From Bugulina stolonifera (lineage: Eukaryota > Bryozoa > Gymnolaemata > Cheilostomatida > Bugulidae): a stretch of DNA of 64,000 nucleotides. Positions 12,930 through 23,500 of this stretch are shown here, one piece after another. A program made the translations under genes and the position numbers. The notes beneath the pieces are model-generated. The model did not search any database. It saw only the letters and a program-made list of their open reading frames with translations, and was not told the origin of the DNA. Position 1 is the first letter of the stretch. Each line of letters starts with the position of its first letter. Location of the stretch: the NCBI GenBank assembly GCA_935421135.1, contig OW285192.1:7097501-7161500 (forward strand), written 5' to 3'.

Positions 12930-14940
12930 GGCTTACACAGTAAAAGGCCTTGTTAAATACTCAATTAATATTACCTTTAAAGTTAGTTTTCAGCATTTAT
13001 GTTATTAAAAGGGTAAACAATTTAATAAAAAATTAAAATTTAATCACATTTTATTATTTACTATAATTTGTTTTTATATAACTATGCTGTAATTAGGCCT
13101 ATTACCAATAATAATTTAATTTAATTATCTGTTCATACGAGTATTACATTATTAAATTCTATAATACTAATAGTACGCATAGGGACCTATACCATATGCT
13201 AGTATAAGAATTTAAATTAGTAATATAATGTCCGCATTCATATGGAGATTATTGTGTCTGCTTACTTCTTTTCAGTTTTTAGCCATTTACGATGTTGGCA
13301 AATGAAAACAATAATAAATTCTAATTCAAAAATAAAATTGGTAGACATTTAGGCCTAAAATATGATTGTTATAATTATACTTATTTTACACTATTTTATA
13401 TTAATTTAAACAATATCAATATGAATAATTGTTAAAAACATTTAAACTATTGACTATTTATTTAATTATATTATAATGATTATTATTATTATTATATTAT
13501 TATAAATTTAATTTATATCGAAATTCACGCATTGGATTGATTATCTTAAGGTTATGTAATAATATTGCATAAATTATTCATATGTCATACCACATCATAT
13601 GGCTTCTATAGCATAATTATATATGATAATGACTATGGGGAATTAAAATCACATGTAGTTTAGTAAAAGTATAGTAATAGTGTAAGTATCGAGTAGGTCT
13701 AAAATAAAAATAAAAATACTCAACAGAATAGAACATCAATATTACTGAATATTAAATTATATATAATTATCATTATAAATGATTGCAATTTGCACTAAAG
13801 AAATACTACACAGTGATAGTCAGAGTTTGAGAAGTAAGTGATTTGTGAAGCTAATGCTGAACTTCTCCCTTTTCAGCCAACAGCTGGTTCCATTCTAAAG
13901 TTCAAGCAGTAGGACAAAGAAACAAACTGAAACTGAAGCAGTCTGCATAATATGCAAGATGGAGGTTGGAAAACTCATTTCAAGAGAAGACAATTACATT
14001 ATCAATAATAAATAGCCTTTAGGTCCTTTCCACTTATTTATAATGGGCCTCATGGTTGATGCCCTAGTCAAAAGAGCATTGCTTCTAAGAAACCTGAGCT
14101 AAAGCATGCTTGCTGTTGGGGGTAACATTGACAAAATTAGAAGTTACTGCATAGACTATGGTCAACATACCAAAGGTACTGCAAATGTGAATAAGAAGTA
14201 GAAGAACATCAAAACTACTTGTACAAGAAAAATATGAATTAAATTTAGCCATATTATCATTTGAGACCAAATAATCAGTTGTCCACCCCCACTCAAAGCT
14301 GATCCAACTGGCCTGCAATCAATAGACCGTTCATTCATGACGCAATGTACTTGTAGCTATATAATAATATAACAGCCACAGTTGTCATTTTACAAAAATG
14401 TATTGACACTGTGGTTGTTCTAGGGTACCCCCCTAGAACAACCATATTTTGCATCGCCTTTCAATCCTTCGATAACCTATATGGTAATTTTCCTGAGGGA
14501 TGTACTGAAAAAATAGATTCTAGCAGCAATAGAATAATTTAATCATGCTTGACTGGAATTTTTGTGCTTTTTTCAGTACCTGTGCACATGATTTTTATTG
14601 ACACTTGGTTGGTGCTCCTTGGTTTAACGACTCTACAGTGCCGTGTGAAATAAGGTATCTGCCTTAATTTTTAGATACAAATTCTTATCTAAAAGCTTAC
14701 TACTTGTATTCTTTCGGCCATAACCCATAACAATCATATATCAATTTAAACCAAATTTTGTGTAGATTCTAACTCTTGAATTCATTTTCCCATTTATTCA
14801 ATGTGTTTTTTCATGTATTTGCTGAAACTTCAAATGGCCGTCTTTTGCAATACTAGCCATCAAAGCCGCCTCACAATTAACATGCAATTACTTGCATTCT
14901 AATTGAAAATATTTGAACAGACTCTGTTCATTAGTGCATG
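12930..14940. other. AT-rich stretch without recognisable genes
   Basis: This region is dominated by AT-rich sequence, especially 13000-13800. Open frames are short and have no motifs. The only structure I noticed is the near-perfect hairpin at 14411-14443. Confidence 0.55.
14411..14443. repeat. Near-perfect 14-bp inverted repeat
   Basis: The arm tggttgttctaggg is followed after a 4-base spacer by its reverse complement, ending ccctagaacaacca. It could form a stable hairpin. No TA duplication, poly-T or gene end next to it tells what it is. Confidence 0.6.
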
Positions 14941-15030
14941 GTGGCCCTGAAAAGGGCCTTTGAGGTTGGGAGAGATGTATGGTCAGTATTTCATTGACCA
15001 ACCTTTGTTGTTTTTAATGACTCCCTCACA

Positions 15031-16440
15031 TCATCGCAGCATGCTGTTGATGAGGGTTGTCAGTCGATCTAGAGTAACAGTTCTGTGATAGGCTTCTATG
15101 ATGTTTTGATTAAGGCTCTTTTTGTTGTCAGTTAATTCTTTGGGTGCTTTCGGCACCGTCGCATTATATTCATTTAATGGATTATAATGGATTATACGAT
15201 GGATTATACGATAGCGTTCGGTAATGGATCGCATTGTAATAAAAAATGCGATGGCGTTCGGTAATGGATCGCATAATAATAAAAAATGCGATGGCGTTCG
15301 GGAATGCATCGAATAAATTATTAAAATAATAATATTTTATTATTATTTTTATTAAATTTATTATTTTCCTCAATGCGACGATCCTTCGCATTTGGAGTCA
15401 AGAAAATATTTAATATAAATTCGCCCAGTCTGCTGTGTCTGTTATGCCATCAGTTGTCAATAGAAACCTACTACAGCTATTGTACATACCTTGTCTGCAA
15501 ATACAGACTACTGCTGTTCTCTTCATTCAATGAAAATAAAAGAGTCTACATGTTACTTATTGTACCCGTCTTTGTTATCGGTGTACTAACTCAACTGTCT
15601 TTGTTATCAATAACCAATGCTGAAAGCAATTGGGACCAGTATCATTGCTTTCTTCAGCCTATTACATAATGATCTGATCGATCAATAGAATTACAGATGT
15701 CAATGTGGTTAATGCACAATACTGTGCAGGTAAATTCGTTTGCATGAAGATCCCTCCGCTCGATTTGACTGCTGTATACAAATGTGCACTATTTACATGT
15801 GGACTGAATGTTACGACTTGTAGATCAAAGATTAATTTTGATACCAAGTGAACCAACAACCAACAAGCTGCAGATATTTTTGTAACATTCAAATATAATT
15901 TTAAAATGCTGAGTAGTGAGCTATGTAGTATTATTTGTAATGTTTGTTCTCTAACTGATGGTAATCTAAAGTAATCTGACTGACTTAATTATTTGAGCTC
16001 ATTTGGAAATTCCCAGCCTAGCCTTTCTCATAATTAAGAGGTGTTCGGCAATAATACGTGAAAAATAGCAACATCCATCGCATTAATGCGTGACTTTTAT
16101 TTAAATTAATGCGATGAAAATACGATGAATATTCAATAATGCGATATTATTTTTATTATTTTTTTATTATTATTTCCATCGCATTATTGGAAAATCTATT
16201 CCATCGTATTTCATCGTATTATTTGCTCTTCCATCGCATTGATGCCGAAAGCACCCTTTGTTATCACAAAGCCCATCTGATGCCACAGGTTTTCAATTGG
16301 ATTGACATCAGCTGATTGGGCGGGCCATGTGAGAGTTCCGATTTCTTTCTCAATCATCCACTTCTTTGCGCTCCTGGTCCGGTCTGCACCATCTGGAAGC
16401 ACGATAATCACAGCTCTACTGCTTGCATAAATCAGCACTT
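15031..16440 (-). pseudogene. Tc1/mariner-type transposase remnant, split by another element
   Basis: On the minus strand 16440-16256 encodes the C-terminal part of a Tc1-like DDE transposase. The diagnostic string W-P-A-Q-S-A-D-V-N-P-I-E-N-L-W is visible, followed by H-Q-M-G. The rest of the C terminus (I-I-E-A-Y-H-R-T-V, then L-I-N-S-M-L) continues at 15142-15031. The two pieces are separated by the 1.1 kb insert at 15143-16255. In the Tc1 family this region carries the last catalytic acidic residue and the end of the protein. The N-terminal DNA-binding half is absent, so this is a dead fragment. Confidence 0.8.
15143..16255. mobile_element. 1.1 kb TIR element inserted in a Tc1 remnant
   Basis: The ends are inverted copies of ggtgctttcggca. 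They are flanked on both sides by ctttg, which reads as a 5-bp target duplication (or TTT with a terminus of GGGTGC; the two cannot be told apart). Subterminal zones hold repeated copies of atgcgatggcgttcgg and atggatcgcat (15180-15310), and in the other arm catcgcatt words (16070-16240). The middle has no transposase, so it is non-autonomous. The empty site can be read from the sister Tc1 fragment at 16480-16738, which runs through the same point uninterrupted. I cannot assign the superfamily. Confidence 0.8.
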
Positions 16441-16479
16441 GTGAGTTGACGACAGCTCTTAGACAGATGAAGCAGCTTT

Positions 16480-16738
16480 GTGTCTTTTAGGACCACAACC
16501 CACCTTGTCACTGGGCCAGGACCGTAAAGAAATGGGTGATTGAGAAAGGAATCGAAACTCTCAATCAGCTGATGTCAATCCAATGGAAAACCTGTGGCAT
16601 CAAATGGGCTTGGTGAAAACAAAGAATAAACCGACAACAAAAATGCCTTAATCGAAACATCATAGAAGCCTATCATAGAACTGTTACTCCAGATCGACTG
16701 ACAACCCTCATCAACAGCATGCTGCAATGATGTAGAAC
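16480..16738 (+). pseudogene. Second Tc1/mariner transposase remnant, inverted copy
   Basis: The plus strand repeats, in the opposite orientation, the C-terminal transposase sequence seen at 15031-16440. Recognisable pieces are the K-K-W-V-I-E-K-G-I-E-T-L segment and the terminal I-I-E-A-Y-H-R-T-V ... L-I-N-S-M-L. It is decayed: about 15 bases covering the W-P-A motif are missing and the frame is broken. With the neighbouring minus-strand copy it forms an imperfect inverted repeat centred near 16450. It lies downstream of the 3' end of the large minus-strand gene. Confidence 0.75.
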
Positions 16739-16803
16739 TTCCAGGTGGATACTTCCCAATGAAAAAGATCAAACTAAACTCAGTGCATGTACATGTATTT
16801 AGT

Positions 16804-17538
16804 TCAGCAGGTTCTGTACTGTTTTAATTTAGAAGAGAGGGACACCAAAAGAGTGTGTACACAAGGTATGAGGAGGAGGTAACACAGAGCAGAAATAACA
16901 TAAAGTACTGCAGCCAATGTAATGAAGGTAAAGAGTATCACTAACCCAATACTGTGGTTCCCTGAGAGAGGAGGTATAGGCTGCTTGAGAAAGGAAACCA
17001 CTATAAAAGTCTGATTTCTCGAGTGAACTCTCCCTCGAACATCATAATCCATAGTTGGTAACTCTAAAATTACATAACTAAGTCTTACCACTTATCCAGT
17101 GTGAAGTCCCTTATGTCTACACCCCTTCGAAATTCACAAATTACAAAACTGATTTAGTGACTTTAAATTGGATGTGGTTGAAAAAAGCTCCACACTTTGG
17201 AAGATTTTAAGACCAATACTACACATATTAGTTGAAGTGCAGTTTTTATAAGATGCCCTATTAATTTGTCACTTCTATTTTTTATACTCTCTACTTCATA
17301 AGAATTTTACCTTGACCGAATAATTCCAACTCCTTTAACTCCACGGCTCCATTCTCTCCTAATGCTATAGCAACTTGTTTAACAATGGGTGAATTGGCAC
17401 CACAGCGGAAAACATAGAAACTATTTTCCTCTATGTTGTCTTTCCTATGGCACACAATCCAAACACTTTTCTGCAAAGGTGTTTCAATACCATCGTCTGG
17501 TCTTGTTAGAATATCAGGCTTGTTCAGTCCTTCAGAAA
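16804..17538 (-). CDS. Exons 19-20: end of last F5/8 domain, membrane helix, short tail
   Basis: Exon 19 (17538-17311) completes the last beta-sandwich with V-K-Q-V-A-I-A-L-G and E-L-K-E-L-E-L-F-G. Exon 20 (17063-16804) begins after the acceptor ttttag and contains a long hydrophobic run from about G-L-V-I-L-F-T-F-I-T-L-A-A-V-L to C-Y-L-L-L-I-P. A short basic tail ends K-Q-Y-R-T-C before TGA at 16804. That predicts a single-pass anchor with a tail of about 20 residues. Confidence 0.7.
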
Positions 17539-20500
17539 CTGTAAAATGGAACATAATGGTTCATTTAAAGTAGTGATTAGACAATCATCTCAACCTGCCA
17601 CACACAATGACTATTCAACACTTACTTGGCATGATCAGTCTATAATAACTGTAACTTTTCATACTTAGGATCGATATGCTGAAAGAAATGGATATCTAGC
17701 TGTAGATGATTCTCAGGATGTGCAACTTCTCTCAGGATCTCAAGAGAATGGAGTAACGACAATAAAATTCACCAGAAAACACACAACATGTGACAGCAAG
17801 GATATGCCTATAGGGGTGAGTATCTACTAATATAGGGGTGAGTATCTACTAATCTAGGGGTGAGTATCTACTAATATAGGGCATGTTTTGTATTGATACA
17901 CATGCTTGCAATTATGCCTGCCTAAATTGTATATTATTGTTTACTAGCATTACCTAATCACTAACACAGTTGTACTAGCATTTTCTATGTCTTTCAGCCT
18001 GTTGTAAATATGGGCGGCATGCCAGAATATGCTGGGTTTTACATATAATATGTGTTTCATGATTATAAGCCTATTTTTTAATGGCCGACCCTTTTGTGTC
18101 AGACCTCGGCCTTTCTTGTCACCACTTTCTTACGCAATTTCCGGGGCCGATACTATATCAACCCTCCCGATACTCTATCAGGCTTTTTACCAGAACTTCA
18201 ACCGGAAACTGATTTAGTATATTATAAGCAAGCTCGTTTTGCTACATGAATCATTTGTTGATCAGGCTCTAAATAAAGTCACATATTTCCACTCAACTCT
18301 ACAGACTCTTCTCTCTGAGAGAGATGGTTCCAGCTTTAGCCCCTTTTGACCTTTAACCCGAACTCATCCTCGAACTCGACAGAACATACTATTTCACGCA
18401 CTCTTTCATGAGCACTAGCATCGGGCCTATGTCCTTAATACGTGCCTGAGCAGCTACATGTACATACTGTTCACTCTTTATGTAATGCTAGAAGCATGGC
18501 TTAGTCAACAACTCACTTCCTACACTCGCTTCCTACACTCGCTTCCTACACTCGCTTCCTACACTCGCTTCCTACACTCGCTTCCTACACTCACTTCCTA
18601 CACTTGCTTCCTACACTCGCTTCCTACACTCACTTCCTACACTCGCTTCCTACACTCGCTTCCTACACTCACTTCCTACCCTCGCTTCCTACACTCGCTT
18701 CCTACACTCGTGCCATCGGCACCGGTGTGTATCCTCAGCAGAAACATTACAATATTAATGGTGTATTAACTAGCAGATATCTACTTGAGTACAGGTAGGA
18801 ATAATATACAACAAATTGTACATGTATATGTAGTTGGTCGAGTAAACACAAATTGGTCAAGTACCTCAACAAATTGGTATCACTGTTGGTAAAAAGATCT
18901 ATTTAAAGTTTAGAGTAGCTAGATATATAATACTTAAAGAGATGTGCGACCGCACACTAATGAATGTAAAATGTATAAGGAACATGATGCACTGTAGTAC
19001 ATGTATTTTATAGCACATACTTCAATGATAGTGATTTTTTACATGAATCATTTGGCATTTGATTGCAAAACTTCTGTATGCACTTTGTTCTCTGACCTAA
19101 ACATGCTATCAATTTAATAGTGTGCCGAAAAGTAGTCCAGCAACTTCCTTCTCTTTGTTATATCGTTACAGATTTTATAAGGTAGTTCTGTTTTTAAATG
19201 ATGGAGATAATTATAACTAAGGGAAGCTTTACCTCTTAACACCCCATACTCTAGTATCACATGATCATCCATCTTTACTCTCAGCCACTGGTTACTACCA
19301 CTAGTTGTAGATGAATGTGTTAGTTGACTTCCATCAACAGCATTGAAAGCATTGCAGTTATCACTCATCCCACAGCTACCACCTTTAGTGCTGCTCTGGT
19401 CTATCTCTTGATATTTAGCAAAATTCTTTCCTAAAGTACATGTAAGTTTTTAGTTACATTTAGCACATAACTTTACATTTCATTATATTCCAGCACCAAT
19501 TTTGCAAAATATTCAATTGATGTAACTACACTAAATTAGCACTAGGACTTTTTTAAGATTTGCACAATGGTGAAATCAATTTGAATGACTTACTAGCGAG
19601 ATAGACCTCCAGTTCAGAGGTTTGAGAGACTGCCGTGGTTTCCATAAAGGTTACCACCTGTCTAGCAATAACAGATTGGTGGAGCTCTCCAATTACCAGA
19701 TGTTGTTTGGTGTTACTATTATACTTTGCTATCTGCTGGATACGTGGGTGACTTGAAGATGGGTTGCTTATTAAGGAGCCCTTTGCTACCATAAAGGTCA
19801 GCACTACAGGTATTGTATCTGAAAAAACGAGTTGAATATCTCAGAACTTGGATCAGATAGACTTTACAGTAGTTATTCTTGGAAGAGTATGACGTGTGTA
19901 AACGTACATGTACCAGGTCCAGGTTTTGTTTTTATACTATTCTTATTTCAACGTTTTAGTTCTTTTAAAATCTGTGCTTTTCTATGCCTACGTTTATAGG
20001 TTAATAGTATGTGCACATGGCACTTGGTTTATACTACATGTAGGCCTACATATAATATAATTTAATTATTCTGTTTAAAATTACATGCTCTATTGTATCA
20101 TTATTTGGCAGAGAAAAGATCGCTGCTTCAAGAAGAAAAAATTTTCTAAATCTTTGGGATCTGCTAGAAGATTTCTTTAACTTACCGTCTCCACTGAATT
20201 TACTCTTAAGCTCGACTCTATCTATTCTGTGAGGTGACATCAAATCAACACTCAACCAGTATATAGTAGTTGAGTTCATATAAGGTCTGGAGATGCCTGG
20301 AGTTCTTGGCCTACCTTGCGCTACGTCAACATTAGCTGAAATATAAGCATGTCGTGTGAGGTAATGTGGTTACATACCATAGAAATGGAGGAGGAGAGAC
20401 AGGAACGATAAGTTGAAGTCAAACTAATTATTGGCTCATGTACGTATATAGCCATATTGAATGTATTAACCAAACATGCCATTGAGTATCTTTTACTGAA

Positions 20501-23500
20501 AGTAAGTGAATGGTCAAGTAAAGTTCAATGCTTTTAATCATGAGCAACATGTAAAGGCTTATTTGGTAGCGGTAGGTAATAGGGTGTTACACTCATGCTT
20601 GGTGCATTAGTCATCAGTCAGTTTTTTTTCTATTCTCTGATTACCTCACTACAATGTAAGTAGTGACATCTATATCTATTTGTCAGGGGAGTTGGCCATT
20701 TTTCCTATATATGATGCATTCCAGTTCAAACCCCAGTCAGGGACTGGTTTTTTTAATGGATTTGAAACAAGTCTCTGACCGCTCAAAAATAAATCTCTAC
20801 ATGTATATCTATTTCTTTTTAATTTATTTCTATTGTAAATCTGAAAAACAACCAAGGACCAAGCTTAAACTCCCCGATAATGTCAACAAATGCTTTAAAT
20901 GTGATACTAGTATGACTCTGGAACATCCACCAGAAATTTATGAGACACACTCAATTTTCTTTTCAAAAGTCAGCACCTGTGAAGGAGATAGATGATATAG
21001 CACTCGCAAAATATTAAATTACATTGAGTTTATGCCATTGGATAACTAAAAATATAGGTCACTTACTGATATGGACACAAACATTAGTCTAGCATACCAC
21101 ACACGCTTACAGTAGAATAGTGTGATATGGACACAAAGATTAGTATAGCATACCACACACGCTTACAGTAGAATCTAGATGCTGCTAAACTTTGACTTAG
21201 AACTTTGAACCTAACCCTATCAATCAAATTGTGATAGCCTAGTTTTTCAGCAGAGTTGCTCATGTATTGCAAAGCAGTAGTTGTAATTTTTACTAGAGAC
21301 AAATACAATAACAATTATATCAAGGATATAACAACTGGCGGCGAGGATGGGATTATACAACATATTCTACTATTAAACTGGACATAACACTAAAACAGCA
21401 TGGGTGATAAAACAGAACAACTAATAGCACTGCTAGCTCAGCAGCAGGAGATACAGGCACAGCAACTAGCTGAATTCAGACAGCAGCAAGCAGAGACTAA
21501 CAGTAAGATTGTAGAACTGCTACAAGGTAGGACTGATATACCTGTACCTATGTCTGCTTTGCCGAATTTTCCGGGTTTTGATCCAAATCAAGAGCTATTA
21601 AGTGATTACATGCAAAGGTTCAGAACCTTCACAACAGCTCATTCAGTTCATGCTGACAAACAAGCCGGAATATTCTTGACAAATCAGTCCCCATGGCTGT
21701 ATAAACAACTAAGTAATTTGGCTGCCCAATTACCGACTCCTAAACAAATGAATGCTCTTACACTCGATGAGATTGAAGGGTTTCTCAAAGAGCAATATGA
21801 TCCGACCCAGTTCATTGTGAGAGAGCACCATAAATTCTGGAGTGACATGACCAGAAAACCAGGCGAAAGGATTCATGAATTGGCTGCCCGGATCCGCCAG
21901 GACGCCTCTACTTGTGCCTTCGGTGACATCGCAGACCCCCTCGATGACGCAATGAGAACTCGCTTCATGTGTTCAGTCAACAATGAGGCAATATTGAAAG
22001 CACTTTTCAAAGTTAAACCCACGGAGTTAACTTTTGCCAAGGCAGTGGAAATCGCTGTTGAAACCGAAGAGGCATCCAAGGTGGCCAAGGAGACGGTACA
22101 CGGAGCCACACCCCAACTACACCAGGTAGTTGACAGTAACATAAATAAAGTCCAGGGTAACACCCCCTCACCTCACAAGAACCGAGGCAACCGACGGAAC
22201 AAGCCTCCACCCAACCAAGGGAAGACAATTCCTTGTTTTCGATGTGACAATGCTGGTCATGCACCCGATGACTGCAGATTTAAGGACAAATCATGCAATT
22301 TTTGTCAAATCAAAGACCACATTGAGCGTGCTTGTCGAAAGAAAAAGAAGCAGGAAGCTCAGGTCAAGGTCATCACATCGAAACAAGAGGTGAGGAGAGT
22401 TGATTCCATGAATCAACTTCGGCAGGCAATAATTATAAATGGGCAGGCCGTCCCTCTAGAGCTCGACACAGGGGCCAGTGACAACTTCATCACAAAAGCA
22501 GTATGGGAGAAACTTGGAAAGCCACCACTGTTGCCCTCAGACACCCGGTATCAGTCAGCCACGCAACATGAGATTACTGTACTCGGGTATTGCCACCTGA
22601 AGTCGAAGCTACCTAATAAACGAGGGAAAGGAACTCCTATTCGCTATGTAGTGAGCACCGTCCCAGATTTGAACCTCCTTGGAAGACATGCTATATGGAC
22701 ACTGGGAATATCAATTGATGATGCTCTAAACACTACTGCGGGGACACCCCGTGTGCTCACTATTGGAGTGGACGTGCCAGACACACATCTGCAAAATGAT
22801 TGCAGAGAGCTGTGTAGCGAGTTTCCAGATCTATTCAAGGATGAACTGGGATGTCTCAAAGGCTATGAACTGGAAGTCAACTTCCAGCCTGACACCCAAC
22901 CAATCTACTGCCGCCCAAGGCCAGTACCATTTGCCCTCCAGGAAGATCTAAACCAAGCTTTAGATGCGGGTATCGCTAAACGTATATGGAAACCTGTACA
23001 GTTCAACGACTATGGCACTCCCATAGTACCAGTCAGGAAACCTGGGGGTAAAATCAGAGTGTGTGGAGACTACTCCAAAACAGTCAACACACAGCTGGAA
23101 ACCCATCGCCAGCCTATACCCCTACCTGAAGATCTGATCAGGAAACTCGCCGGTGGCCATGGCTATTTAAAGATAGACCTGGCAGACGCCTATAACCAAA
23201 TCCCACTGGGACCTGAGAGTCAGAAAAAACTAGCTTTGTCAACACAAAGAGGAGTCCTTCTCCAGATGCGCCTTCCTTTCGAAATCAGCTCTGCTCCAGG
23301 TTATTTCCAGGGGATCATGAATCAGCTAACCAGTGACCTTCCCGGAGTCGCTGTGTACCTGGACGATATTCTCGTCAGTGGAGCTAATGCCCAGGAACAC
23401 CTCAGTAACCTCAGAAATCTACTCAAACGACTTGATGATCACAACCTCCGTTGCAGACTCGATAAATGTATGTTTGCACAACCTTCAGTGGAGTACTTCG

